DNA from: Clostridium sp031626875
GTDB lineage: Bacteria > Bacillota > Clostridia > Clostridiales > Clostridiaceae
NCBI RefSeq assembly: GCF_031626875.1
Contig: NZ_JANDMF010000009.1
Span: forward strand, 36,569-100,568
Direction of reading: 5' to 3'
DNA: 64,000 bases
Both the position numbers and the translations under genes were made by a program. The first letter of the stretch is position 1; every line of letters begins with the position of its first letter. The notes under the pieces are model-generated. The model did not search any database. It was not told the origin of the DNA and worked only from the letters and a program-made list of their open reading frames with translations. Shown here piece by piece: positions 1-8,470 of this stretch.

Positions 1-150
1 TTCTCTTCTGATGCTTTATCGGCTGGAATGCATCCATGGATATATTCCTTGGTTGTAAATGCTCCAATGGTAACAGCTGATGCAGTTATATGCATTGCAT
101 TGATTGCTTTCCTTCCATTTGCAACATTATTAAAGCAAGCTAAAGCTTAA
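1..150 (+). CDS. C-terminal end of an integral membrane protein (partial)
   Basis: The window opens inside an open frame on the plus strand that runs 49 codons to a TAA stop. The end of the protein reads as a hydrophobic helix (VICIALIAFLPFATLL) followed by a short Lys/Ala-rich tail (KQAKA), as in a multi-pass membrane protein ending in the cytoplasm. It could be a transporter or the substrate-binding subunit of an ECF transporter, but too little is present to decide. A hairpin terminator follows the stop directly. The 5' part lies outside the window. Confidence 0.6.
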   Translation, partial: FSSDALSAGMHPWIYSLVVNAPMVTADAVICIALIAFLPFATLLKQAKA

Positions 151-153
151 AAT

Positions 154-182
154 AAAAGGACCTCCTCAATGGAGATCCTTTT
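154..182. terminator. Convergent intrinsic terminator
   Basis: A 12-bp stem (AAAAGGACCTCC with GGAGATCCTTTT, one C/A mismatch) around a 5-nt loop, followed by T-rich sequence. It sits between the plus-strand gene end at 150 and the minus-strand ferredoxin end at 190, and the A/T tracts on both sides let it serve both directions. Confidence 0.8.
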
Positions 183-189
183 ATTTTAA

Positions 190-378
190 CTATTCACATT
201 CTATTGCATCAACTGGGCAACTAGACTCTGCTTCTTTAGCTGCATCCTCACAACCTGATGGTACTTCATCTACAATTGCATGAGCCTTACCGTCATCCCC
301 TAATTCAAATACTTCTTCACATACAGATGGACATAATCCACATCCAACACAAGTATCTTGATCTACTTTTGCTATCAT
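190..378 (-). CDS. Ferredoxin, single [4Fe-4S] cluster type
   Basis: Small 62-residue acidic electron carrier. The cluster ligands read CxxCxxC at Cys10, Cys13 and Cys16 with the fourth at Cys54 (SSCPVDAIE). Two further cysteines, Cys20 and Cys43, sit at the positions that form a disulfide in the single-cluster Thermotoga maritima ferredoxin, so this is a monocluster ferredoxin and not the 2[4Fe-4S] clostridial type. The length is normal for that family. It is preceded by a good ribosome binding site (AAAGGGG). The gene follows the Mrp-type ATPase by about 60 bp and may be cotranscribed with it. Likely partners are oxidoreductases of anaerobic metabolism, which is an inference. Confidence 0.9.
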   Translation of the reverse strand: MIAKVDQDTCVGCGLCPSVCEEVFELGDDGKAHAIVDEVPSGCEDAAKEAESSCPVDAIECE

Positions 379-441
379 AATTAATTCCCCTTTCTTTTAG
401 GATATTTTCATAAACTATTATCCCCAAAGAAAAGAAAATTA

Positions 442-1284
442 TTAATATAATCCTTCAAAAATTAATGAATACAAAGGATTGTCTGATACATATTCTTCTG
501 CTTTTCCTTGTTCTAAAGCTTCAGTGAACTCCAAATCTATAGGTAATTCACCTATTAAAGATAACCCTAAATACTCCGCATGCTCTTCTGCAGATTTCTT
601 ACTAAACACACGCAACTTTTTTTCACACCCATCACATACTATATAAGCCATATTTTCTACTACACCTTTTACTTTTACTCCTATTTTTTCTGCCATTATA
701 ACAACTTTCTTGACTATCATAGAAACCATATCTTGTGGTGTAGATACTATAACCAATTCTTTTATAGGAAAATCTTGCATTACAGTTAATGCAATGTCTC
801 CTGTTCCTGGAGGCATATCAATTAATAGATAATCTAAATCTCCCCATTCTGTATCTATGTACATTTGATTCAAAACTCCAGTGATTACTGGTCCTCTCCA
901 TATAACTGGTTGGTCTTCTACTGGTGTAATTAAGTTCATAGACATAACCCTAACCCCACTAGAAGTCTCTACAGGTAAAAATTTCACTGTATTTTCATCT
1001 ATAGGTGTTATCTTTGCTCTTTGATTATTAATCCCAAAGAATCTAGGCATAGATGGCCCAGTAATATCAGCATCTAAAACTCCAACTTTATATCCTTTTT
1101 TTCTTAAAATAGTGGCCATAACCCCTGTTATAGTAGATTTTCCAACTCCACCTTTACCACTAATTACTCCAATTATATTTTTTACATTTCCATACTTAGG
1201 TAAAACCTTTATTGAAGTTTCACATGATGTAACTCCTTTTGAAGCACATTGATCTTTGCTTGCACAATTATCACAACTACCCAT
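442..1284 (-). CDS. Mrp/NBP35-family P-loop ATPase, Fe-S cluster carrier
   Basis: Predicted iron-sulfur cluster carrier of the Mrp/ApbC group. The deviant Walker A motif is visible as GVISGKGGVGKST near residue 40, followed by switch and Walker B-like segments (LLIDMPPGTGD) and a C-terminal CxxC in the region VCDGCEKK that would bridge a cluster at the dimer interface. The N-terminus carries an extra Cys-rich segment (CDNCASKDQC), as in NBP35-like members, which may hold a second cluster. The start at 1284 (MGSCDNC) is chosen because TAAGGAGG lies 5 nt before it; an upstream in-frame GTG at 1308 would place that site inside the gene and overlap the lipoprotein gene. About 280 residues. Confidence 0.9.
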   Translation of the reverse strand: MGSCDNCASKDQCASKGVTSCETSIKVLPKYGNVKNIIGVISGKGGVGKSTITGVMATILRKKGYKVGVLDADITGPSMPRFFGINNQRAKITPIDENTVKFLPVETSSGVRVMSMNLITPVEDQPVIWRGPVITGVLNQMYIDTEWGDLDYLLIDMPPGTGDIALTVMQDFPIKELVIVSTPQDMVSMIVKKVVIMAEKIGVKVKGVVENMAYIVCDGCEKKLRVFSKKSAEEHAEYLGLSLIGELPIDLEFTEALEQGKAEEYVSDNPLYSLIFEGLY

Positions 1285-1301
1285 TTTGACCTCCTTATAT
1301 C

Positions 1302-2135
1302 TTACCACCCTTTAGGCTTTTCATTTGGTTCACTTACAGTTATCTTCCATGACTTATCTTCATAACTTCCTTGAACATAATATGTTTCATAACTTTTATC
1401 TTTTTTATTATCAACAATTATACTTGTTTTAAATACTTTGCTACTATAACCTCTATTCTTTACTGTAATAGTAGTGTCAAAATCAGCTATATCATTATTA
1501 ACTAGCTTTGTCCCTGGAACAATTTTATCTAAATTTTTCTCAAAACTTTTAATATCAACAGAAAACATGTACTTTAAACAATCAACATCCCCACTTATGT
1601 TTACACCTACTTTATTTTCTGAAGCTGTTAGTTCATCTTTCTTTTTATTAACTACTTCAAGTATACTTTCATAGTATATACTTTCAAAATCTCTAGGTTT
1701 TCTTATTGTAGAAAGGTTTTGTTGAATGGTATCATCTAAATCCTTAGGAATTAGATATGATGTATTATCATCATAAAAATTACCTACACCTCTTTCATCC
1801 ACACTTACTACATATTTATATGTTTTTACTTCTTCTCCCATATAGACTTCAAGATTATAATCTGCATCTAGTGAAGTCTTTTCATCTTTAACTTTACCTT
1901 TACTTAAAATATCATATATATCATTAATCGCATTACTATCACTTATAACAAACTTAAACCCCGAATCTCTTGTACTTTGTATAATTATTTTATCTACTCT
2001 GCTCTCCTTTATATACTCAAAGTCATTGTTTTTTAAATTTAGTTTTACCATTCCTTTATCTATTACAGTACATCCAGAAAGTGAAGTTATTATAATAATT
2101 ATTATCCCTATAATTAAGAACTTAGATCTCTTCAA
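1302..2135 (-). CDS. Predicted lipoprotein of unknown function
   Basis: About 277 residues with a lipoprotein signal: a short basic N-terminus (KRSK), an isoleucine-rich hydrophobic core and the lipobox LSGC, so the mature protein begins at Cys and should sit on the outer face of the membrane. No catalytic family is recognised in the mature part, which is rich in Lys, Asp and beta-type sequence. The start is taken as TTG at 2135, because GAGGAG lies 9 nt upstream; the in-frame GTG six codons earlier has no ribosome binding site. It lies directly upstream of the mrp-like gene and downstream of a membrane-anchored protein gene, separated from that by a hairpin. Confidence 0.65.
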   Translation of the reverse strand: MKRSKFLIIGIIIIIITSLSGCTVIDKGMVKLNLKNNDFEYIKESRVDKIIIQSTRDSGFKFVISDSNAINDIYDILSKGKVKDEKTSLDADYNLEVYMGEEVKTYKYVVSVDERGVGNFYDDNTSYLIPKDLDDTIQQNLSTIRKPRDFESIYYESILEVVNKKKDELTASENKVGVNISGDVDCLKYMFSVDIKSFEKNLDKIVPGTKLVNNDIADFDTTITVKNRGYSSKVFKTSIIVDNKKDKSYETYYVQGSYEDKSWKITVSEPNEKPKGW

Positions 2136-2173
2136 TTGTAATACTCTCCTCACCTAGTTACTTATATACATAA

Positions 2174-2201
2174 TTAGGGAAAGCTTATTAGCTTTCCCTA
2201 A
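2174..2201 (-). terminator. Hairpin after the membrane-anchored protein gene
   Basis: Perfect 11-bp stem (TTAGGGAAAGC with GCTTTCCCTAA) and 6-nt loop, placed after the stop at 2245 on the minus strand. The downstream T-tract is weak, so it may terminate only partially and allow readthrough into the lipoprotein gene. Confidence 0.6.
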
Positions 2202-2244
2202 TAACATATAAATTATAATACTTTACTGAACTATTGGCAAATGC

Positions 2245-2808
2245 TTATTTGATTATAAATTCATCTACAATAGAATTAAATATAATCATCATATCATCTT
2301 TATAATAATTCTCTTTAACAATAAAGGTTATTTTACCCATTTTCCCCTCGCTTAAAGGAATATAATAATTAATATTAACAAAATCATATCCTTTATTCAC
2401 CTTTGTCTTATAAACAACCTTTATGCACTTTCTATCATTTGATTTGTATCTATCTATCTTTTCTTTATCATGTGAAAGCACCATATTATCTAGATCTTTT
2501 TGTGCTAATGAATTAACATCATCATTACTATTTATTATTTCTACGTACCCCATAATATTGTTATTATCATCTTTAAATTCCGCCTTATAGATATCATAAT
2601 TATCAGACTTTAGATTCTTTAAACTCCATGTATTGGGTAAAGAATAAATAAATTCTCCATCTGTTGTTGAATATTCTTTTAGTTCTCCCATATTGCTATT
2701 TACCAAAGCTACTTCTTTAAAATTATTTTCAAAAAACCTTTGCGTAAATATTAAAAGAAGCATAAGTGCTCCTAATATTAAAGTCATAGTTAATTGTTTT
2801 TTATTCAT
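2245..2808 (-). CDS. Membrane-anchored hypothetical protein
   Basis: A 187-residue protein with one N-terminal membrane segment (LTMTLILGALMLLLIF, residues 6-21) with no cleavage site or lipobox that I can see, so it is probably an anchored extracytoplasmic domain. The soluble part contains the segment FIYSLPNTWSLKN and beta-rich sequence reminiscent of small PsbP-like or stress-related surface domains, but I cannot assign a family. It follows the His-rich protein gene by 11 bp and probably forms an operon with it. Confidence 0.6.
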   Translation of the reverse strand: MNKKQLTMTLILGALMLLLIFTQRFFENNFKEVALVNSNMGELKEYSTTDGEFIYSLPNTWSLKNLKSDNYDIYKAEFKDDNNNIMGYVEIINSNDDVNSLAQKDLDNMVLSHDKEKIDRYKSNDRKCIKVVYKTKVNKGYDFVNINYYIPLSEGKMGKITFIVKENYYKDDMMIIFNSIVDEFIIK

Positions 2809-2819
2809 AATAAATTACC

Positions 2820-4142
2820 TTATTTCATTGGCACAACTATTGTTGAGTTTCTAAAATCATAGAACATTAGCCAACAACCTTCATTTCGTTCTCCTGATTT
2901 CATCCAAGTAACAAACCCAGTTTTTCCTGAATAAGGTTGTTCATTTTCATCTTTTTGACCTGGAACTCCATAAACTATATACTTTAAATTACCCTTCGGA
3001 TCACATTTATACCCAATTAAGAAGTAGCCATATTTTCTTATATAAGGATAGTAATTTAGCATAGGATAATATGCTACTGTATACTTATTGTAATTACTTG
3101 TATTACACATATCATCTAGACTATTCACATTAACCTTATACCATTTACAATATTTTATATCTTTGGATCTAGGACTATATTCTTCAAATCCACTCATAAT
3201 TTCAGTGAAGAACCTTCCAACATCTCCATCTAAGTTAAAATTCTCTTCATCATATTTACTTTTTTCTATAGTATCCTCGTAATCATCAAACTTAGATCCA
3301 GTATCTATTCTTTCATTATGATTATCTCCCATAAATCCATACTCTTCATCTCCATAGTAATCATATTCATAATCATCCTTATTTTTATATTTCTCCTTAT
3401 GCTGATGAATATGATTATCTTCTTTATTGTCTTCACTGTGTTTTATATGTTTTTCTTCACAATTTTTTTCATGCTCTTCTCCATGTTTATCTTCATGATG
3501 TTCTTTATGTTTATCTTCATGGTGTTCTTCATGATGTTCTTCTTTATGAATATCTTTCAAATTTTCATACTGACTTTCACATGGATCTCCCTTGTCCAAA
3601 TTATCATCACAATCTTTCTTTGGATTCACTTCTTTCTTACTTTCTTTCTCTTTAATTAATGCAACTTCTACTTTAGGAATATCTTCCTTTAATATTTTAT
3701 CATCTTTATCTGCATGTTTTAATGTTTTACACTTCTTCCAGTCATCTTTAACATTTTCTCCATTCATAAATCCATACATTAAAAATGACAATTCACCATC
3801 TTTGTATTTACAGATTGCAGCCCCCGATACTTTTTCATAAGAAAAATCCAAGCCTGCTATGTTATTGATATAGTATTCTTTACAAGCCTCTCCTTTACCT
3901 ACGTCTGTTACTTCCAAGGAGCCTAAATCTACTATCTGTTTTAAATCTTTCTTGTAGCAAATAAGTACTATGGTGTATTTATCATCTTTATTTAAATTTT
4001 GAGCATAAAATGATATCTTGCACTTGTCGCCCTTTGCTTCTATTTTTGCATATCCTGATAGAGGCTTTTCCTCTGAAATACCATGACCCTTTTCATCCTC
4101 CTGTAAAATTATAAAATTTCTATACAATTTATTATGCGCCAA
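2820..4142 (-). CDS. Protein with a His/Glu/Asp/Lys-rich central region
   Basis: About 440 residues in three parts. The N-terminal ~150 residues look like a folded beta-rich domain (YAKIEAKGDKCKISFYAQNL). Residues ~190-280 are a low-complexity stretch dominated by His, Glu, Asp and Lys with repeated EEHH, EDKH and KEHHED units and about 20 histidines. The C-terminal ~150 residues form a second conserved-looking domain rich in Tyr, Trp and Gly ending in VVPMK. The His-rich stretch could bind Zn, Ni or Cu, or be a spore or surface structural spacer; function unknown. The start is set at TTG 4142, 9 nt after GGAGG; an ATG six codons upstream overlaps that ribosome binding site. The high-scoring frame on the opposite strand here is a shadow of the His/Asp repeat. 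Confidence 0.7.
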   Translation of the reverse strand: MAHNKLYRNFIILQEDEKGHGISEEKPLSGYAKIEAKGDKCKISFYAQNLNKDDKYTIVLICYKKDLKQIVDLGSLEVTDVGKGEACKEYYINNIAGLDFSYEKVSGAAICKYKDGELSFLMYGFMNGENVKDDWKKCKTLKHADKDDKILKEDIPKVEVALIKEKESKKEVNPKKDCDDNLDKGDPCESQYENLKDIHKEEHHEEHHEDKHKEHHEDKHGEEHEKNCEEKHIKHSEDNKEDNHIHQHKEKYKNKDDYEYDYYGDEEYGFMGDNHNERIDTGSKFDDYEDTIEKSKYDEENFNLDGDVGRFFTEIMSGFEEYSPRSKDIKYCKWYKVNVNSLDDMCNTSNYNKYTVAYYPMLNYYPYIRKYGYFLIGYKCDPKGNLKYIVYGVPGQKDENEQPYSGKTGFVTWMKSGERNEGCWLMFYDFRNSTIVVPMK

Positions 4143-4209
4143 GCTCCTATTCCTCCACATAAATTATTTCAATACATTATATGCGAAGGAGTTATAATTA
4201 TGACATAAT

Positions 4210-5052
4210 CTATCTTAGCTCAATAATTCTATCTGTTAAAGCAGCAAATTCCTCTAAGCTTAATGTTTCTCCTCTTCTCTTTGGATCAATTCCTGCTTTT
4301 TCATAAGCTTCCAAAAGCTTTTCTTTTGGCATACTTATAAACTTTGTTCCATTCCACAAAGTCTTTCTTCTCATATTAAAAGCATTTCTGATTATTTCAA
4401 ACATTAAATTTTTATCACTAACTTCAACTCTTGGTTTTTCTAACCTATCTAATCTTATTACGATTGAGTCAACCTTAGGCCTAGGAATAAAGCTACTAGG
4501 TGGTACATTTCTAATTATTTTAGTATTACAATAATATTGAACTAATAAAGATAAAGAACCATATTCTTTACAATTTGGTTCAGCATCAATTCTCTCTGCC
4601 ACCTCTTTTTGTATCATTATTGTAAGTGATTTGAACTTATATCCTTCTTTCAATAGTCTCACTATAATAGGTGTTGTCACATAATAAGGAAGATTAGCTA
4701 CTAATTTTACACTTTTTTCATCTCCAATTATCTCATTAAAATCTACCTTTAATGCATCTTTATGTATTAATGAAAAATTATCATATTCACCTAATTCTGT
4801 TTCTAGTATAGGAATTAGGTCATTATCTAATTCTATAGATACTACCTTTTTAGCCTTACTTATAAGCTGTGCAGTTAATGAACCTACTCCCGGCCCTATC
4901 TCTATTACTAAATCATCTTCTGATACTTTAGCACCATCTACAATATCACTTAAAACCGATTCATCTATTAAAAAGTTTTGTCCTAAACTTTTCGAAAATT
5001 TAAAGTTATATTTTTTTACTAACTCTTGTGTTTTATAGTCTTTTATATCCAT
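4210..5052 (-). CDS. rsmA: 16S rRNA dimethyladenosine transferase RsmA/KsgA
   Basis: Dimethylates the two adjacent adenines in the 3'-terminal helix of 16S rRNA during small-subunit maturation. The SAM-binding motif EIGPGVG is at residues 51-57, the acidic motif SIELD near 72-76 and the catalytic NLPY motif at 120-123. The conserved QNFLID lies at 25-30 and the C-terminal helical domain with RPKVDS follows. At 280 residues it has family length. It is 3 bp downstream of rnmV, the same pairing as in Bacillus, where both act in rRNA maturation. Loss of this enzyme classically gives kasugamycin resistance. Confidence 0.97.
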   Translation of the reverse strand: MDIKDYKTQELVKKYNFKFSKSLGQNFLIDESVLSDIVDGAKVSEDDLVIEIGPGVGSLTAQLISKAKKVVSIELDNDLIPILETELGEYDNFSLIHKDALKVDFNEIIGDEKSVKLVANLPYYVTTPIIVRLLKEGYKFKSLTIMIQKEVAERIDAEPNCKEYGSLSLLVQYYCNTKIIRNVPPSSFIPRPKVDSIVIRLDRLEKPRVEVSDKNLMFEIIRNAFNMRRKTLWNGTKFISMPKEKLLEAYEKAGIDPKRRGETLSLEEFAALTDRIIELR

Positions 5053-5055
5053 TAA

Positions 5056-5604
5056 CTATTCTCCTAATTCCTTTTGTATTTTATTAATAGCCTTTACAAA
5101 TTCCTCTTCAGAAATACCATAGTTATTTAGTCTAGATAACATTTGATTAGCATTTCCATATCCAATTCCTAATTCTTTTCCTAATATTATTCTCCTTTTT
5201 TTAGAATCCTTTTGACCTGTCAACTTACAATAAAACATATCATCCATAGTAAAATTTTCATTTTTTTCTTCCAAAGTTACTTTAGCACCTTCTAACGCTT
5301 TTAAAATAACTTCTGGTGATGCATTTTCAACACCAATATCTCCATCTTTTAATCCATCTGCTTGAGCTATATATGCATGTTTAACACCTTTAACTCTTTT
5401 GGTTATTATGCTTCTTATTTTTTCTCCTGCAAAATCTGGATCTGTTAATACTATTACACCTTTTCTTTTTTGTGCTTCTTTTATTCTATCTATAATCTTA
5501 GCATTAATCCCAAATCCACTAGTAGCTATAATTTCTGCTTCAACTGCTTTTTTTACAGCTGTTATGTCATCTCTACCTTCTACTACTATTACCTCTTTAA
5601 TCAA
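5056..5604 (-). CDS. rnmV: Ribonuclease M5
   Basis: Processes 5S rRNA precursor in Firmicutes. The TOPRIM fold is visible: the catalytic Glu in VVEGRDD at residues ~6-12 and the DxD motif in LTDPDFAGEKIR near residue 60. Length about 182 residues, normal for RnmV. TTG at 5604 is chosen as start since GGAAGGA lies about 9 nt upstream and the product then begins MIKEVIVVEG, as in most RnmV proteins; the longer GTG start has no ribosome binding site. It sits between yabE and rsmA, the conserved Firmicute arrangement. Confidence 0.95.
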   Translation of the reverse strand: MIKEVIVVEGRDDITAVKKAVEAEIIATSGFGINAKIIDRIKEAQKRKGVIVLTDPDFAGEKIRSIITKRVKGVKHAYIAQADGLKDGDIGVENASPEVILKALEGAKVTLEEKNENFTMDDMFYCKLTGQKDSKKRRIILGKELGIGYGNANQMLSRLNNYGISEEEFVKAINKIQKELGE

Positions 5605-5676
5605 AATATATCTTCCTTCCACTTTAATATATTCTTAATTTACATATATATATGTATAATGTCAAATAGACAAAAA

Positions 5677-5704
5677 AGAACTGCCTCATTTTTGAGACAG
5701 TTCT
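5677..5704 (-). terminator. Intrinsic terminator after yabE
   Basis: A 12-pair stem (AGAACTGCCTCA with TGAGACAGTTCT, one mismatch) with a 4-nt loop and a run of six U on the minus-strand transcript. It lies between yabE and rnmV, so rnmV-rsmA either depend on readthrough or have their own promoter. Confidence 0.85.
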
Positions 5705-5715
5705 AAGCCAATTTT

Positions 5716-6762
5716 TTACCATTCTCCTGGATACGCTTTTATGTTAACCTCAACATTATGCTTTCTTCCCCAACTTTCACATTCCTCTTCTGTGTTAAGA
5801 TAAACATCTATTATGTTTCCTTTTATAAGCCCACCTGTATCAGATGCAATCGCTAGTCCATACCCACTTACTTCTACAAGACTTCCAAGAGGTATCACTC
5901 TAGGATCCACAGCAATTGTACTTATTCCATTAGGATCATATGCTACATTTTTTCCTGTGGCTGTTAACCCACCACCAGAATAAGCTGTAGCTTCTAAATA
6001 TAAAGTCTTTTTAGAAAGATATGTTTGTCCACCCCTGTTTGTCTTCTCAATTGCACCACCAACTGTGATTTGCTCTGGTTGGGGTTCACTTACTGGAGTT
6101 TCACTTACTTTTTCTTTAGCAATAATTTCGTTATCATGTTTAACAACTTTATACATAACTGCTTTTTTTCCAGTCGCTCCAGTTTTAGTTACCTCTCTAT
6201 AGGTATTTACTTTGTTATAGTCAACAACTTGTTCAGTTTCAAATGGTATGTCTTCCATATTCTGTACTTCTTCTTGTTGAACATCAACTATCTTAACATT
6301 CATATCAGATGTTATTTTAGCATCTTTCCCTGGAATTACTATATCTTCATCTTTATAGTTCATTCCTTCTGCTTTTAAATTATCTGATTCTGCAAGTAGC
6401 ATGTCCTCTACTGTGTCTTCAGCTGTTAATACCTCTCGCTCTTCACCTGCTATAACAACTTTAACTGGTACAGCTTTCTTAACTGATATCGTATCATCAT
6501 TTGTAATATTGGCTTGTATTGATGGTTGCACCTTATCTTTTTCTACTAATTCGTAGCCCTTCTCTTGCAACACATCCTTAACAGTCCCCCTATACGTGAC
6601 AAATGTTTCTTTTTTACCGTCTACAATTATATTTACTGTCTTTCTCATAGAGACTAAAATTGTACTTACACTTATTATGCAAATAATTAGTCCCACCATT
6701 ATCTTTGCCTTCGGACTGTTAGAAAAAATTCTCTTCAAGTATTCCCTGAATTTTTCTACCAT
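5716..6762 (-). CDS. yabE: YabE-like cell wall protein with G5 and 3D domains
   Basis: A 348-residue exported protein related to YabE and to resuscitation-promoting factors. One N-terminal membrane segment (residues ~22-38) is followed by two DUF348 repeats (ubiquitin-like, ~43-95 and ~98-150), a G5 domain with its PFETEQVVD start (~170-245) and a C-terminal 3D domain (~255-348) with TAYSGGG, DP and SDTGGLIKG, the aspartates expected of the MltA/3D lytic transglycosylase fold. It should act on peptidoglycan outside the membrane. Its place between tatD and rnmV matches Bacillus. A consensus sigma-A promoter lies just upstream. Confidence 0.9.
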   Translation of the reverse strand: MVEKFREYLKRIFSNSPKAKIMVGLIICIISVSTILVSMRKTVNIIVDGKKETFVTYRGTVKDVLQEKGYELVEKDKVQPSIQANITNDDTISVKKAVPVKVVIAGEEREVLTAEDTVEDMLLAESDNLKAEGMNYKDEDIVIPGKDAKITSDMNVKIVDVQQEEVQNMEDIPFETEQVVDYNKVNTYREVTKTGATGKKAVMYKVVKHDNEIIAKEKVSETPVSEPQPEQITVGGAIEKTNRGGQTYLSKKTLYLEATAYSGGGLTATGKNVAYDPNGISTIAVDPRVIPLGSLVEVSGYGLAIASDTGGLIKGNIIDVYLNTEEECESWGRKHNVEVNIKAYPGEW

Positions 6763-6795
6763 TTATTTCCCTCCTTTGGCAAGAGCGTTTTCTGC

Positions 6796-6825
6796 ATTAT
6801 ATACTAGAAATTACTAGTTTGTCAA
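6796..6825 (-). promoter_or_regulatory. Sigma-A promoter of yabE
   Basis: On the minus strand TTGACA (6820-6825) and TATAAT (6796-6801) are separated by 18 bp, both perfect hexamers, about 35 bp before the yabE start codon. The rest of the 6826-7010 interval shows no gene. Confidence 0.8.
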
Positions 6826-7010
6826 ATTTCTATACTCTTGCATATGATGAATTCTGATAAAATGCATACTATGCATATAAAAAAAATAATTATTTATGAT
6901 AGCTAATATTATCAGTTCATCTGGGTACTAATTGGTGAAGATTTTTATTTAGTAACAAGTCCCATGGTTACTATTTTTACCATTTATTTAATTTTTTATT
7001 CGCTGTACAG

Positions 7011-7808
7011 TTAAATTTTACCATATTTTCCCATTTTAATCAACCTATAAAAATTTTCGTTAACTTTCATATTTAATGATTTAGAGTCAATTTCTTTAAT
7101 TTCAGCTATTCGTTCTATTATATGCTCAATATAATCTGATTTATTTCTCTTTCCTCTATTCGGTTCAGGTGCCATATATGGACAATCCGTTTCCACTAAA
7201 AGTCTATCTACAGGTACTTCTTTAACTACCTTAATAAGCTTTTTTGCATTTTTAAATGTTATAACTCCAGTAATTCCAATATAATATCCAAGTTTTAAGC
7301 AGTCTTTAGCAAACTCTACACTTCCTGAGAAACAGTGAACCACTCCTATTACTTCTGGAAATTCATTCATTATCTCTAATGTATCTTTATGAGCATCTCT
7401 ATCATGAATTACAACTGGCAAATTTAATTCCTTAGCTAACATCATATGTTTCCTAAAAACTTCTTTTTGTACTTCTCTTGATGGATTTTCATCCCAATAA
7501 TAATCCAGTCCTATTTCTCCTATTGCTATAACTTTTGAATTGCTTTTTACTATCTTTTTTATTTCCTTTAATCTTTCTTCTGTTAATTCATTTGCATTTT
7601 CTGGATGTATTCCTATAGCTCCATAAATAAAACTCCACTTATTTATTAGTTCACAAGTTTTCTCTATGCTTTCATAACTTGAAGAACAATTTAATATACC
7701 TATTACTCCAGCATTGTTTAATTCTTCTATTAATTGATCCCTATCTATATCAAAGGCATCATCATCATAATGAGCATGACTATCAAATATTTCATATTTA
7801 TTTTCCAT
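7011..7808 (-). CDS. TatD-family metal-dependent hydrolase
   Basis: About 265 residues of the amidohydrolase TIM-barrel family that includes TatD and YabD, which act as 3'-5' DNA/RNA exonucleases or D-aminoacyl-tRNA hydrolases. Metal ligands are visible in DSHAHYDD near residue 8, GEIGLDYYWD near 90, VIHDRDAH near 130, VHCFSG near 155 and ETDCPYMAPEPNRG near 205. The start is set to ATG 7808, which follows AGGAAG; the longer frame starts at a GTG inside that ribosome binding site. It belongs to the metG-tatD-yabE-rnmV-rsmA neighbourhood conserved in Firmicutes. Confidence 0.93.
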   Translation of the reverse strand: MENKYEIFDSHAHYDDDAFDIDRDQLIEELNNAGVIGILNCSSSYESIEKTCELINKWSFIYGAIGIHPENANELTEERLKEIKKIVKSNSKVIAIGEIGLDYYWDENPSREVQKEVFRKHMMLAKELNLPVVIHDRDAHKDTLEIMNEFPEVIGVVHCFSGSVEFAKDCLKLGYYIGITGVITFKNAKKLIKVVKEVPVDRLLVETDCPYMAPEPNRGKRNKSDYIEHIIERIAEIKEIDSKSLNMKVNENFYRLIKMGKYGKI

Positions 7809-7896
7809 AAAAACCACTTCCTAATATTAATTTTATTACAAATATTATATAACCTTGAACTGAAAAGAAACAACTTTATTTATTACAACCCAAAAT

Positions 7897-7919
7897 AAAA
7901 AACTCCATTGGAGTTTTTT
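7897..7919. terminator. Intrinsic terminator between tatD and the helical-bundle gene
   Basis: A 10-bp stem (AAAAAACTCC with GGAGTTTTTT) and 3-nt loop just after the stop at 7931 on the minus strand; the arms themselves provide the U-tract in either direction. Confidence 0.8.
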
Positions 7920-7930
7920 AATAAAATATT

Positions 7931-8368
7931 TTATATAAATTCTCTAAGCTTTTTTATATGCCCATTATAGTCATCAACTATTGCTTTAACTTCTTTTAAT
8001 AAGCTTTCCTCTAAATCTTTATGTTCATCTATAAATTTATTTCCACTTTTTATTCCCATTTCCATAGCATTAATTGCATGCTCTAATATTTCTTCATCTG
8101 TATTTGCTGAAATTAACTTAACCTTTTCAAAAAACTCACCCATCATTCCCATTAATCCAACAGTATCAGAAGCATTTCCTCCTAATTGATTTATTCTTTT
8201 TGTAATTGCTTCTTCATGTCTTTTAAATGATTCTATTATTTGAGTTAAATCTTCTTTTAATTTAAAAGATTTAGCTTTTTCTAAATAATCTTTGAATGTA
8301 GTTCCTCCCATATGAATTCCTTTTAAAAATTTGTTCATTTCATGTATAACCATTTCTTTATCGTTCAT
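7931..8368 (-). CDS. DUF2383-like ferritin-fold helical bundle protein
   Basis: A 145-residue, nearly all-helical protein resembling the PA2169/DUF2383 ferritin-like group. Acidic and His residues recur in helices (HEMNKFLKG, FKRHEEAITKRI, EHAINAMEMG, DEHKDLEES), which could form a metal site, but I cannot confirm a complete diiron signature. No signal peptide. ATG at 8368 is used because AAGAGGTG lies 6 nt upstream. It stands alone between two terminators. Role unknown; such proteins are often linked to stress or spore formation. Confidence 0.65.
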   Translation of the reverse strand: MNDKEMVIHEMNKFLKGIHMGGTTFKDYLEKAKSFKLKEDLTQIIESFKRHEEAITKRINQLGGNASDTVGLMGMMGEFFEKVKLISANTDEEILEHAINAMEMGIKSGNKFIDEHKDLEESLLKEVKAIVDDYNGHIKKLREFI

Positions 8369-8435
8369 AATTTTCACCTCTTATAAGGTATTCTCTTACT
8401 TAGTTTCATTTGTTATACACTTTTTCTTAATTTTT

Positions 8436-8464
8436 TTGACACATAACTGTCATATATATATATT
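8436..8464 (+). promoter_or_regulatory. Plus-strand sigma-A promoter for a candidate small RNA
   Basis: TTGACA at 8436-8441 and TATATT at 8459-8464 with a 17-bp spacer, in an intergenic region where both flanking genes are on the minus strand. Confidence 0.5.
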
Positions 8465-8470
8465 ATCATT

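Noticed and set aside
3318..3659. Plus-strand ORF rich in Phe, Ile and Met opposite the His-rich protein gene
   Set aside because: Its hydrophobic composition is the direct complement of the GAA/CAT/GAT-rich codons on the other strand, there is no ribosome binding site and the minus-strand gene is clearly real.
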